A stretch of 64,000 bases of DNA from Piliocolobus tephrosceles (lineage: Eukaryota > Chordata > Mammalia > Primates > Cercopithecidae): contig NC_045444.1 in assembly GCF_002776525.5 (NCBI RefSeq), positions 24,457,275 through 24,521,274 of the forward strand, in the 5' to 3' direction. The notes under the pieces are model-generated. The model was not told the origin of the DNA and did no database searches. It saw only the letters and a program-made list of their open reading frames with translations. Below, piece after piece: positions 38,100-50,100 of this stretch. The position numbers and the translations under genes are program-made. Numbering within the stretch: the first letter of the stretch is position 1; the number at the start of each line of letters is the position of its first letter.

Positions 38100-38605
38100 A
38101 ATGTAGCAGATTGCATTTTCCAAAATGTCCACAACACTATTTCTTATCCCTTCCACATCTCTTAAAATATAATTTTTATACTTCTATTATAGAAAGGTGG
38201 GGATCTATGATTTTTTTACCCTTTTACTAGGCTGGACTCCTGACAATGGCAGTAGTGATGCCGTGTGACGTCTAACAGTAGTTTATAAAACACAATCCTC
38301 TTGAGTTGCTTGCTCTAGAAACTCAGCAACCATGCTATAAGGAAGGCATTCTGCTATGTGGAGGGGAGGCATGAAAGTGTTCCAGCCAACAGCCCTGTAC
38401 CAGTCAACAGCCCATATCAACCATCAGATATGCTATGAGGGAGCTCCCGGTCTTTGCCCCAAATGACGGCATGAAAGTAGAAGCAAACATTCTTCCCTCA
38501 GCTCTCCTCATATTATTGTGGATTGCAAATCAAAATACATAGTTATTGTTGGATTATGTTGCTAAATTTTAGGGAGAAGGGTTGTTATGCAACAATCAAT
38601 GACTG
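38100..38605 (+). mobile_element. Ancient MLT1-like LTR
   Basis: GATTGCATTTTCCAAAATGTCC, GGCTGGACTCCTGACAATG, CAGCAACCATGCTATAAGG, CCAGCCAACAGCCCTGTACC and GGGTTGTTATGCAACAATCA keep the order of older MLT1 LTRs. Confidence 0.7.
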
Positions 38606-38860
38606 GAATACCATCTATCCTACGATGAGCATTATAACCTTAATATGGTGTTATGGATACATACAATTTGTATGTCAAACCTATAAAATACATTTTTAAA
38701 AAGTAGCATCTAAAATATCTGATTCAGCTTCTCTAAATATTGACTGATGATTATGTTTATCAGTTGGTATGAACCAAAATGTGCATTGAGCAACTTACAA
38801 ACAAACTTTAGATCTTAAGTGAAAATGAAACATAATAAAACCACTTCTCCTGAAAGGGTA

Positions 38861-39260
38861 TGTGTTAGCCTGTTTTGTGTTGCTATAAAGGAGTACCTGA
38901 GACTGGGTACTTTATTTAAAAAAAAAAAGAGGTTTACTTTGGTCAGTATTCTGCAGGCTGTACAAGCGTGGCATCAGTGTCTGCTTCTGGTGAGGGCTTC
39001 AGAAAGACTATAATCATGGCAGAAGTTGAAAACAGAGCAGGTGCATAACATGGGAAAGGGGGCATGAGAAAGGAGGGTAGGTGCCAGGCTCTTTTAAACA
39101 CTCAGCTCTCACAGTAACTCATTACCATATGGAGGGCACCAAGCCATTCATGAGACACCTGCCCCCATGACCCAACCACCTCCCACAGAGCTCTACCTTC
39201 AACAATGGGGATCACATTTCAACAAGAGGTTTGGAGGGGACAAATATCCAAACTATATCA
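38861..39260 (-). mobile_element. MST-type solo LTR
   Basis: Begins TGTGTTAGCCTGTTTTG, then GAGTACCTGAGACTGGG, CCATTCATGAGACACC, CCATGACCCAACCACCTCC, ending AACTATATCA: the reverse complement of an MST LTR. Confidence 0.9.
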
Positions 39261-39899
39261 GTATATTATAGAGCAACATAGTCAGATTTCTGATTCTGCC
39301 AATATTTTAATAGATCAACTTATTAAGAACAACTAAAAAAAAAACCATAAAAACATGGAAAAGCATTTATCTGAAGGAGACATCAGACAGAAGTCAAGAA
39401 AGTGAGTTATTGAGTTGTTAAGGTCTTTGGGAAATAAAATACCTAAAGAAGAAATCTAAAATTTGGTGTTCTTTTTTTTTCTTCCAGAAAATTATTAATT
39501 TAAAAGATGCAGAAGAGAACCTGAAGAGCTGACTAAAAAGTAATGACTGATAAGCTGAGACACTGAGCAGAGCTTCCAAATGTCTCATGGGGCTATAGAG
39601 AAAAACCCTGTGTTTATGGCCCACTGTGAAATAAGAATGCTAGGAATCCCCCAGGCTTTTAGTTAGGACTCCTGAGACATGATAGTGAGGAATGTGAATA
39701 TAAACATAGGAGAAAACCAAAAATATGCCAGACCTCACAAAGACTGAGGCCTGAATTTGAATTAGCTCAGTGGCTGATTGAATTAGGTCATATTCCTTCT
39801 TTAAACTGCCTCATTGGAATAAAAAGTAAATCCTTTCTGGAGGAAAATAACATCACTGAGTTCCTTAAATTACTTGTATATGTTCTCAGACTTTGTGTA
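39261..39899. other. No recognised feature
   Basis: AT-rich sequence; the minus-strand frame 39624-39418 has no domain. Confidence 0.5.
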
Positions 39900-40907
39900 T
39901 TCAATATAAAATACTCAGGTACATAAAAAGGTGAAAGTTAACAAAAGAACACAACAAAGAGGATCCAGATATTAGAACTATCAATCACATCCTTTAAATA
40001 AGTATAAATAGTACATTTAAGAAGTGCCAATCTGAAAGACTTAATTAAGTAGGTAACTGAAAATTATTGAAAACAACAAAAGAATGGAAAAGAAAAAATG
40101 ATAAATGAAATTAGATAATAGGTTTGCTCAACATCTTACTGAACAAAGAAAAAAGATAATTAGTGCATCATAAAATAAATTAGAAGAAAATATGTATATT
40201 GAAATACAAAAAAAGGAATAGAAAAAGATAGAAAATAGAATGAGTCATGTGAAATATACGAAAGTAAAAAAAGTACAATGCATATATTGTGTTCTCAGAA
40301 AGATGAGAGAGAGCAAAGGGAATAAAGACAATATTTAAAGAAACAATGGATGCACATATTCTGAAAGTGATAAAATACATCAAATCACAGATGTAAAAAG
40401 CCACAATTAATCCAAAGGAAATATGTAGAAATGAAAGCACATCTTGTCATTCAATGTAAAAATTGTGGAAAACCAAAAGAAAAGAGAATATATTGATAAA
40501 AAGAAAAGTCCTATTTTAAAATTAATGATGATTATATTTATAACTGAGTTTTCATAAAAGCAAATGAAGATGAAAGACTATAGATGATCATTTTCAAATA
40601 TTAAGAGAATATAAATGTAAATATATTTTGCCCAGAAAAAATATAGCCAAAAGGAGAGAGCAAAATAAAAATACCTTCAAAAAAGGAAACAAAAAACAGA
40701 AAATTCATTACTAGTTGATCTGATACTAAAGGAAATTCTTATAGTATAAAGAAAATGATTCCAGATAGAAGCTTAAAGATGGAGGTATTAATAAATAGTA
40801 CATAAAAGGGTAAATATATGGAAAATATAAAAACATTTGACTATACAAAAGAACAACAGTTTTATGAAGTTTAAAACTTATAGAATTAAATACATAAAAA
40901 ATTAACA
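39900..40907 (+). mobile_element. Old A-rich L1 (L1M/HAL1-like) relic
   Basis: A long A-rich stretch with the plan of L1M ORF2 end/3' UTR: AAATCACAGATGTAAAAAGCC, TTTTGCCCAGAAAAAATATAG, ATTCATTACTAGTTGATCTG and ACTAAAGGAAATTCTT. Too diverged for a subfamily call. The younger L1 at 40908 inserted at its end. Confidence 0.6.
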
Positions 40908-41883
40908 CCTCCAACTCCCGGCATGAGCGACACAGAAGACCAGTGATTTCTGCATTTTCAACTGAGGTACTGGGGTCATCTCACTGGGGAGTGCCGGACA
41001 ATCGGTGCTGGTCAGCTGCTGCAGCCTGACCAGCGAGAGCTGAAGCAGGGCAAGGCATTGCCTCACCTGGGAAGCGCAAGGGGGAAGGGAATCCCTTTTC
41101 CTAGCCAGGGGAACTGAGACACACAACACCTGGAAAATCGGGTAACTCCCACCCCAATACTGCGCTTTAAGCAAACGGACACACCAGGAGATTATACCCA
41201 CACCTGGCCGGGAGGGTCCCACGTCTACGGAGCACAGCAGTCTGCGATCTAACAGCAAGGCAGCAGTGAGGCTGGGGGAGGGGCGCCCGCCATTGATGAG
41301 GCTTAACTAGGTAAAGAAAGCCGCTGGGAAGCTCAAACTGGGTGGAGCCCACAGCAGCTCAAGGAAACCTGCCTGTCTCTGTAGACTCCACCTCTGGGGA
41401 CAGGGCACAGCTAAAAAACAACAGGGGAAGCAGCAGAGGCTTGTGCAGACCCAAATGTCTCTGTCTGACAGCTTTGAAGAGAGCAGTGGATCTCCCAACA
41501 TGGAGGTTGAGATCTGAGAAGGGACAGACTGCCTGCTCAAGTGGGTCCCTGACCCCTGAGTAGCCTAACTGGGAGACATCCCCCACTAGGGGCAGTCTGA
41601 CACCCCACACCTCACAGGGTGGAGTACACCCCTGAGAGGAAGCTTTCAAAGTAAGGATCAGACAGGTACACTCGCTGTTCAGCAATATTCTGTCTTCTGC
41701 AACCTCTGCTGCTGATACCCAGGCAAACAGGGTCTGGAGTGGACCTCAAGCAATCTCCAACAGACCTACAGCTGAGGGTCCTGACTATTAGAAGGAAAAC
41801 TACCAAACAGGAAGAACACCTATACCAAAACCCCATCAGTATGTCACCATCATCAAAGACCAGAGGCAGATAAAACCACAAAG
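40908..41883 (+). promoter_or_regulatory. L1PA 5' UTR / internal promoter region
   Basis: CATGAGCGACACAGAAGACC, TTGCCTCACCTGGGAAGCGC and TGCTGATACCCAGGCAAAC mark the L1 5' UTR. L1 5' UTRs carry a sense and an antisense RNA polymerase II promoter. The first bases, including the YY1-type site of intact elements, are lost, so start-site accuracy is likely impaired. Confidence 0.85.
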
Positions 41884-42240
41884 ATGGGGAAGAAGCAGGG
41901 CAGAAAAGCTGGAAATTCAAAAAATAAGAGTGCATCTCCCCCTGCAAAGGAGGGCAGCTCATCTCCAGCAACGGATCAAAGCTGGTCAGAGAATGACTTT
42001 GACGAAATGAGAGAAGAAGGCTTCAGTCCATCAAACTTCTCAGAGCTAAAGGAGGAATTACGTACCCAGCGCAAAGAAACTAAAAATCTTGAAAAAAGAG
42101 TGGAAGAATTGATAACTAGAATAATTGATGCAGAGAAGGTCATAAATGAAATGACAGAGATGAAAACCATGACACGTGAAATACGTGACAAATCCACAAG
42201 CTTCAGTAACCAACAAAATTTTGGCAAAAGCCAAAATTGA
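41884..42240 (+). pseudogene. L1 ORF1: L1 ORF1, truncated by internal deletion
   Basis: ATG at 41884 opens MGKKQGRKAGNSKNK, the basic ORF1p N-terminus, followed by the start of the coiled coil (ELKEELRTQRKETKNLEKRV). About 110 residues are authentic. At the deletion junction the frame passes into ORF2 sequence in another phase and ends QQNFGKSQN and a stop at 42238-42240. Intact ORF1p is about 338 residues. The RNA-recognition and C-terminal domains are gone. Confidence 0.93.
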
Positions 42241-43041
42241 CAAATGGGATCTAATTAAACTAAAAAGCTTCTGCACAGCAAAAGAAACTACCATCAGAGT
42301 GAATAGGCAACCTACGGAATGGGAGAAAATTTTTGCAATCTACTCATCTGTCAAAGGGCTAATTTCCAGAATCTACAAAGAACTCAAACAAATATACAAG
42401 AAAAAAACAAACAACCCCATCAAAAAGTGGGCAAAGGATATGAACAGACATTTCTCAAAAGAAGACATTCATACAGCCAACAGACACATGAAAAAATGCT
42501 CATCATCACTGGCCATCAGAGAAATGCAAATCAAAACCACAATGAGATACCATCTCACACCAGTTAGAATGGCAATCATTAAAAAGTCAGGAAACAACAG
42601 GTGTTGGAGAGGATGTGGAGAAATAGGAACACGTTTACACTGTTGGTGGGATTGTAAACTAGTTCAACCATTATGGAAAACAGTATGGCAATTCCTCAAG
42701 GATCTAGAACTAGATGTACCATATGACCCAGCCATCCCACTACTGGATATATACCCAAAGGATTATAAATCATGCTGCTATAAAGACACATGCACACGTA
42801 TGTTTATTGCGGCACTATTCACAATAGCAAAGACTTGGAATCAACCCAAATGTCCATCAGTGACAGACTCGATTAAGAAAATGTGGCACATATACACCAT
42901 GGAATATTATGCAGCCATAAAAAAGATGAGTTTGCATCCTTTGTAGGGACATGGATGCAGCTGGAAACCATCATTCTTAGCAAACTATCACAAGAAGAGA
43001 AAACCAAACACCGCATGTTCTCACTCATAGGTGGGAACTGA
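42226..43041 (+). pseudogene. L1 ORF2: L1 ORF2 C-terminal remnant
   Basis: After the junction ORF2 resumes at AKAKIDKWDLIKLKSFC and reads openly to 42946. It includes the Cys-rich motif RCWRGCGEIGTRLHCWWDC, the zinc-knuckle-like end domain needed for L1 ribonucleoprotein function in intact copies. A one-base shift in the A-run near 42920 gives a premature end; the ancestral stop TGA is at 43039-43041. Neither endonuclease nor reverse-transcriptase domain remains. The open frame nominally starts at 42176, but those first 16 codons are out-of-phase ORF1. Confidence 0.92.
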
Positions 43042-43292
43042 ACAATGACATCACTTGGACTCGGGAAGGGAAAATCACACACCGGGGCCTATCATGGGGA
43101 AGGGGGAGGGGGGAGGGATTGCACTGGGAGTTATACCTGATATAAATGACAAATTGATGGGTGCTGACGAGTTGATGGGTGCAGCACACCAACATGGCAC
43201 AAGTATACATATGTAACAAACCTGCACGTTATGCACATGTACCCTAGAACTTAAAGTATAATAAAAAACAAAATTAAAAAAAAAAATTAACA

Positions 43293-43696
43293 GATGTTAA
43301 AATTTTATCTGTATTGACTATAAGAAAACAAACATAATAACTGTTATTGTCTTTAATAAATAAAACATTCTTCTTTTAGTATCTATGGCAACCACCAAAG
43401 GAATTGTTTATTTCTGGAAATGTATATATATTTTTAGACTGGTTGACTCCAGGTAACTGAAACCATGGAAAGTAAAGCCACAAATAAAGGGTTAGTACCG
43501 CATGTGCATTTCTGAAATTTGTTTCTCAAGAACTAAAGAAAGAAAGATATAACTGGGTTATATCTGAACTGGGTTTAGAGCCCCGGTCATTCAGGGATAA
43601 TATATATTTTTTTGACTACTTGTTCTAAACAAACATTTGTTTTCCCCAAAGACAGTGAAGAAATAAAATACACAAATTAGTAGGCTGACTCTTTTT
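43293..43696. other. No recognised feature
   Basis: AT-rich; a Tigger-like scrap near 43440-43490 (GACTCCAGGTAACTGAAACC) is possible but too short. Confidence 0.4.
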
Positions 43697-43997
43697 TTGT
43701 TTTGTATTGTTTTTGAGAAGGAGTCTCATTCATTTTGTCACCAGACTGCAGTGCAGTGGCACAATCTCGGCTCACTGCAACCTCCGACTCCCTGGTTCAA
43801 GCGATTCTCCTGCCTCAGCCTACTGAGTAGCCAGGATTACAGGCACCCGTCACCACATCTAGCCAACTTCTGTATTTTTAGTAGAGATGGGGTTTCACCA
43901 TATTGACCAGGATGGTGTCGATCTCCTGACATCATAATCTGCCCACCTTGACCTCCCAGAGTGCTGGGATTACAGGCATGAGCCACCGAGCCCAGCC
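43697..43997 (-). mobile_element. Alu (S-like)
   Basis: Complete Alu in reverse with an impure poly-T start. The flanks TAGGCTGACTCTTTTT (43681-43696) and TAGACTGATTTTTTTT (from about 43998) look like an aged target duplication. Confidence 0.92.
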
Positions 43998-44059
43998 TAG
44001 ACTGATTTTTTTTATAGCCAGGATTATGGTAAATTCTAGCTGTAATAATTGTCATTAGA

Positions 44060-44457
44060 TGTTATGAGTTGAATCATGTCCCATTAAAATTCATTTATTG
44101 AAGTCCTAACCTTCAGTACTTCAGAATGTGACCTTACTTGGAAATTAGACAGTTGTAGATGTCATTAATTATTTAAAGACGAACTCATATTGGAGAAGGA
44201 TGGGCCCCTAAGTCAATGTGGCTGGTGTCCATAGAAAAACAATGCCTTTATGAAGTGATAGATATGTACACAGAGAGAATACCATGTGAAGATTGGCGGC
44301 ATGCTGCCAGAAGCCAAGGGACTACCTGAAACTAGGAGAGTGGTCTGAAATAGATCTTCTCCATTGCCTTCACCTTGGACTCAGACTCGTAGCCTCCGGA
44401 ATCGTGAGACAGCAAATTTCTGTTGTCTAATCCGTTTAGTTTGTGATAATTTATCCT
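44060..44457 (+). mobile_element. MLT1-type LTR, 3' end truncated
   Basis: TGTTATGAGTTGAATCATG, AAGTCCTAACCTTCAGTAC, CTGGTGTCCATAGAAAAAC and ACAGCAAATTTCTGTTGTC. The LTR stops at about TAATTTATCCTC, where L1 ORF2 sequence begins without a gap. Confidence 0.83.
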
Positions 44458-45070
44458 CAAAACTCTCAAGAAATAAGCATAGGAGGAATATACTTCAAAC
44501 ACAGAGAAGGGCATATATGACTAGTACACAGCTGACATCACACTCAGTAGTGAAAAGTTGAAAGATTTTCCTGTAAGGTGAGGGATAAGACAAGGTGCCC
44601 ACACTCATCACTTTTATTCAATATATTGCTGGAAATTCTAGCCAGAGCAATTAGGTAAGAAAAAAAAAAAATAAAAAAAAATAAGCAGCAACCATATAGG
44701 AAAGGAAAAAGTAAAATTATCTCTTCATTTCATTATGCTGATGACATAATCTTACATATAGAAAACCTTAAAGACTCCACCAAAGCATGGTTAGAACTGA
44801 TCAACAAATTCACTAAAGTTTCAGGTTACAAAATCAACAAATAAAAATTAATAGCATTTTTACAGAGTATTAATGAACTATCCAAACAAGAAATTATGAA
44901 AACAGTCTCACTTACAATAGCATAAAAATAAAATACTTAGGTGTAAATTAACCCAAGAAGTGAAATATCTATACCATGAAAACCATAAAACCTTGAGAGA
45001 AATTGAAGAAGACACAAATTAAGGAAAGATATTTTATGTTTATGAATTGTAAGAATATTGTTAAAATGTC
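44458..45070 (+). pseudogene. L1 ORF2: L1M ORF2 reverse-transcriptase fragment
   Basis: AACTCTCAAGAAATAAGCAT, CATATATGACTAGTACACAGC, GACAAGGTGCCCACACTCATC and CATTATGCTGATGACATAATC encode, with breaks, the RT palm including a YADD motif at about 44733-44747. An A-rich expansion (44658-44684) and stops break the frame. An old L1M copy, 5' and 3' truncated. Confidence 0.82.
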
Positions 45071-45307
45071 TATTAAAGTTTTTACAGCAGATCAAAGTAT
45101 TACATTTGTGTTTGAACTCTAGAGTTTTTATCTGTAAAATTTGTATTATAAAATGTGAATAATAAATTACTTGTCAATTGCCAATTAATTCACCTCTAAG
45201 TTCTTTAAATGAAGGTAATTCTCTAGGAATATTCATGATATTTATCACCTGGATTCTCCCACCCTTTCATCCTTTATTTAACACCTGATATCACTTGGGG
45301 TTCACTC

Positions 45308-45597
45308 TTTTTTTAAAGGTAGGTTCTTGATCTATTGGTCAGGCTGGAGTGTAGTGGCTTGATTATAACTCCCTGCAGCCTCAAACTCCTGGGTTCAAGT
45401 GACCCTTCCATCTTAGCCTCCTGAGTACCTGGGACTATAGGCATCTACCCCCATGCCTACTACTTAAAAGAACTGTTTTTAGCGATGGAATCTTGCAATG
45501 TTGCCAGTCTGGTCTTGAACTTCTAGCTTCAAAGGATCATCCTGTCTCAGCCTCCCAAGTTGCTGAGATTATAGGTGTGAGCCACCACACCCAGTCA
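45308..45597 (-). mobile_element. Alu, old (AluJ-like)
   Basis: GGTCAGGCTGGAGTGTAGTGG, CAGCCTCAAACTCCTGGG, CTTGCAATGTTGCCAGTC and GGTGTGAGCCACCACACCC; two arms with high divergence. Confidence 0.9.
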
Positions 45598-47035
45598 GGG
45601 TTCCATTCTTGAGAAATGCAGATCTCCTCTTTCAGTCTAAGACAATTTTCCCTTTCTTCCCTTGCCTGGATCACCACCTAGATGAAATGGAAAGTCACAT
45701 GTACAGTGTTTGAAGACTACCACAGAGCACCATATACAAAATATACAAATTTTATTAAAATAAAATTTAAGAAATGTATTCTAGCCTTCTACAGGGTCTA
45801 TAATTATCTCCTCTATAAGGTTATATAATCTAATATTTTGGTTAAGGCTTGGTTTGTGGATGTTTCTATTAAAATATTAAACTCTTGACATTCTATATGG
45901 AAACAGCCATTTGTCATCATAAATCAGTTTAGTGATTCATTATGGAACAAGATATAGGATAGATGGCTTTTCATGGGTGTCAATTCACTTATTATAAAGG
46001 CAGTTGGACCAGATCAAGCTTTCCCAGTAGAAATTTTAGTATATAACATACTCTCTCAGGATTCTTCAAGGATAAGAAAAATCAAGAAGAGAGAAGTAGA
46101 AAGAAAAAACAAATTGCCTAAATAGTAAGTTGGGGACAGGATTCGCCATCATAAAATATTTGACAGTTCATAACGGTTAGAAATCACTGGTCTCAATTGT
46201 AGTCAGGTCCCATGTACCCTAGGGAGACTCTAAGAGCCCCGGCAGTGACAATTTGGCCATTCAGCTTCATGAGATGGAGAACACGGCACCAGGAAGAGGC
46301 ACAGGTCTCTAAGCTACCCGATTCTAAGCATGGCCCTGCTTCGATGCCCTTGTTAAACCTCAGCTAACTTTGGGAAGATGAATTGCTTTGTTATGCTTAA
46401 GTAAAAATAACTGGGAAGAAAATACTGCTAAAAACAAATAAGCAATCAACCCAACAAAAATCCAGCATAATAACATGTGCAAGAGCCAAGAAGAAATGTT
46501 TAGGGGATTATCCCCCACAGGGCTGTTTCTCTCCACTAAAGCAGGTAATTGAGAGCTAGTCAGATTGATCTTGGATTTAATTCTAGTCAGCCACACTAAT
46601 TAGTGCACTTGATTTGATATTTCATACTTGGTCTTAGGGGTTTATCAACATATTATGCAGATTTATGGAAAATTGGACACAAATGAATACTTGGAACAAA
46701 TCGCCCTGATGGTTTTTAAAATAGGTCTGTAATATTTTATAACAATTTTTTACTAGTGACTTTTTCCCCTTGCATGTTCAGTCTTTTCTAGGTATCCTGT
46801 GGCTTTATATTTTCTAGATTATTTGAAGAAACATCTTTCATTCCCTTGCATTTGTGGGAATTGGATGAATTTTGTCATATTTATGCCAGACTTCAGCAGA
46901 ACACTCCCATCTTTAGCCTAATTCTCTTTTATTGCATAACTTAGAATTGTTTGAGGTTTGAAAATAGAAGACAACCATTTGCAAAAAGAGAGTAGAGTTT
47001 GTTAATGATTAGGAAAGAAAGAAAAAGTAAATATA
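45598..47035. other. No recognised gene or repeat
   Basis: Unique-looking sequence; the minus-strand frame 46596-46360 shows no domain. Confidence 0.5.
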
Positions 47036-47170
47036 CTCCCTGACTCGGGAGGCTGAGTCAGAAAGATGACCTGAACCTGGGGAGGTCAAGGCCAAAGTGA
47101 ACTGTGATTGTACCATTGCACTCCAGTGTGGGTGACTGACAGTGAGACCCTGTCCAAAAAAAATAAAAAA
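47036..47170 (+). mobile_element. 5'-truncated Alu
   Basis: CTGACTCGGGAGGCTGAGTC, CCATTGCACTCCAGTGTGGG and GAGACCCTGTCC followed by an A-rich tail: the right arm only. Confidence 0.85.
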
Positions 47171-50100
47171 GTAAATAAAATTATTCTTCAATTAGGATAC
47201 TGCTAGTCTGCCCTTGACATCAGATTTTTTTTTTTTTTAAAAAGTAAAGTATTTCAAGTTTGGTTATTTTAACGAAGTCTTCTTGATAATTTTAAATAGT
47301 AGTAAGGTTATAAAATGTCTATAAAATATTGTAAGTTGGGGATTGTGGAGGCAAAAGGAAAATAAGTTAAATTGAGAAGAGGTGAGCTGAATTATCTTTG
47401 TAGGTCAAGCATGTGTTCTTGCTTAGAGGGACAGGAATAATTGTCATGCCCTTTGAGGGTGATGGAGGCTTGACACACTGGCTAGCTTTGACATAAAATT
47501 ATATTGCCTCTCTTTAACCTGTCTGCCACATATATCAGTCTTTTCCTTCTCCTCCTGGGCATCCTGAGCTTCAGTTAGCCTAATAACTCTCTTGGCTCTT
47601 ATCAGTCTGAAAACCCCAATTTCAAGATCAATGATAGGTCTTCTATTAGAGACAAATGGACATTCACATCGACATTCAATGGGGGCACCTTGCTCAGGCT
47701 CATCCTTTCTTTGATTATGCCTTTCACTAAGTCAAGAAAGCAGGGTTGAAAGAGGTAACAGAATGGGACATTTTTCTTCTTCTGTTCTCCACCTCATTTG
47801 TCAGTCACTGCACTGTGCTTTTGGCTTTCAGTTCTGCCTTCAATTTATTTCCATCATCCATCTTTTTTACACCATTTTTCTTCCTCTGGTTGTTTCTTAA
47901 CCTTCACTTTTCATTTGATCTAGATCTAGTTCTATACAAGAACATTCAAGATAGAGACAACTGCAAGAAGGGGGAAAACAGTGATCTAAAAAAAGCTCAC
48001 AGGTATTCTTGATAGATTTCACTGCTCTGGCAGAACCCAGTGAGAGGCACACTTGCCAGAATTGGGCCAACTATGGTCATTGCAGCCTTAGGTAGAGAAA
48101 TTCAGTAACTGCCAAATTGCAGCCATCAAGGAGGGAGCCAGGGGTTAATACCATCACCTCTGTTTCATCACATCCTTCAGTCTTTTCCAGGGCCTTCTAT
48201 TGGTTGAATACAACCAGAAGCCAGAAGGCAAAAGAGCTTACTTTATATTATCCATTAAGGTTAGCATTCTGTGCTACACAGTAGGATGAAAAGGGGTGGA
48301 GAATAAATATTGAGGAGAAAATAGATAATATGCAGTTCAGAGGGTACAAAGAGAAAAATTTTGTACATATTTTTCTTTCTCATCCTCACTTTTCTCTTTT
48401 ATTTATTCTTTATTCAATGCATGCCCGGTCTCTTTCACTTCTGAGCTTCATTCTGACCTCTGTTTCCTGAGGTACGTATCTTCTTTACCATTCATTTGCT
48501 AAATTAATATCTGTTTCTGGCGCTTAATTTTTTTTTAATCTTTGTATTCTTTTGCCCAGCTCTAGACCACACCTTGCGCTCTCTGTGAACTTAAACTTTA
48601 AAACTTTTAATAATTACAGATTAGTTTTGTAAATGATATTTTGTGAACATGGAAGGTATAAACCAAAAAAAATGAACTTCAACCACATAATCAAAAATAA
48701 GAATTAGAAAGTCTTCTACAATATTAAAACAATATGGCTGGTTTTATATAGCCTTGCTATATGTTTCTTTAGAACTAGAAATTTTGAGGGCTACCTGATA
48801 CCGCCAAGAAGATCCTTGATCTTACTCCTTTGTAGCTAAGAGACCAAGGGCAACTGACAGTCAGCTACCTCAATTATAACTGGAATAACAATACCAGCCT
48901 CATACAAATGTTTATTTCAAGAATTGAATATGATAAATGAAATAAAAATATACATCGGTGCTTGCTATTTTACACTCTTAACTTGCTTTTATTTTTGTCT
49001 AAATGAAAGCAAGTGTCCTACTTTGTTCTTTGTAAGGATCATAGTCAGAATAAAATAACAATTGTATCTCAGAAACCATAAAGAATAATGTAGCTGCTTG
49101 CTATAGGGGTGTTTAAAATGGAAAAACCTAAAGTTATATTTTTCTGCATTCGTTTTTACAACGTATCATGCTGAAAGTGTCACAGATAGTTTCACTGAAG
49201 ACTGTTCCGAAAATCTCTATCATTTGTATTCACATGTTTCTTGGCTCTCTCATCAACATGTAGGTTCCCTGGTTACTTCTTCCCTCATATCTCCTCTTTC
49301 TTTTTGTTGGCCACATCATTCTTTCTCCTGTCTAGAAGTTACAGTGTTCCAAATGAATTTCACTCTTATGAAAGGAGTCAAAGGCATAATAGAGTTAAGG
49401 GGAATGTTAGTGAAGCCATTATCTGCACTATCCAAGATAGCACTGAGTCCACAGAGCTCACTTGCTGTCTATTCAGCCTAGAAATTTTAGTTCAGAATAT
49501 CTCAAAGTTCATTCAGTGCAAAAGTAGTATCACAAATGTTTTTGTTTATATAGAAACACCACAGGCGTCGAAAGTCAATTTTATGTGAGAATTTCTTATC
49601 TTAGATATTCACCATATTTTAGAGATTCACCATATTAGCATAATAAAGACTCTGAGAATTATACAGTAAAACAAAAAAAAATTGTTTTTTTTTTTTTTAA
49701 ATTGGGCCATTATTTTCCAAACTAAGTTGACCACAGATCAAGTTTGTTCCCTAGTTATATCTCATAGGACAAACTTTAGGCACCCGGACCTATGTCATAT
49801 TGTATAAATTATGGAGAAAATGTTTTCTTAGCAGCTGTTATAATCAAATATTTTCCCTAAGGAAATGACCTTTTAGTTGAAATTTCTGCATAATTAAAGA
49901 GGGATATAAAAGGCAGTGAAGTGAAAATAACTGATGATGGGAAGAAAAAAGAATTAATTTAAAAAAAACACAACTGTAGTTTGGCAATGAATTATGACTT
50001 TGAGGAAAACAGACATATCTAATGATTATTTTGTTGTATGGTAAGCATCATAACATTCTCATTTTCCTTCTTTTCCCCAAATTTTGCATTTGAATCTGTA

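Larger units (their letters stand above)
40908..43280 (+). mobile_element. LINE-1: Internally deleted L1PA with exact target duplication
   Basis: Sense L1 of a fairly young primate type: 5' UTR (40908-41883, missing about the first 40-50 bases), first 110 codons of ORF1, an internal deletion of roughly 3.7 kb with its junction near 42212-42226, then the last 250 codons of ORF2, the 3' UTR and an A-rich tail (to 43280). AAAAAATTAACA flanks it at 40896-40907 and 43281-43292, showing insertion by target-primed reverse transcription. It cannot move, as most of ORF1 and ORF2 is absent. Confidence 0.95.

Noticed and set aside
49224..49588. Two overlapping frames of 85 and 115 codons
   Set aside because: Overlapping in different phases, no domain, no transcript signals.
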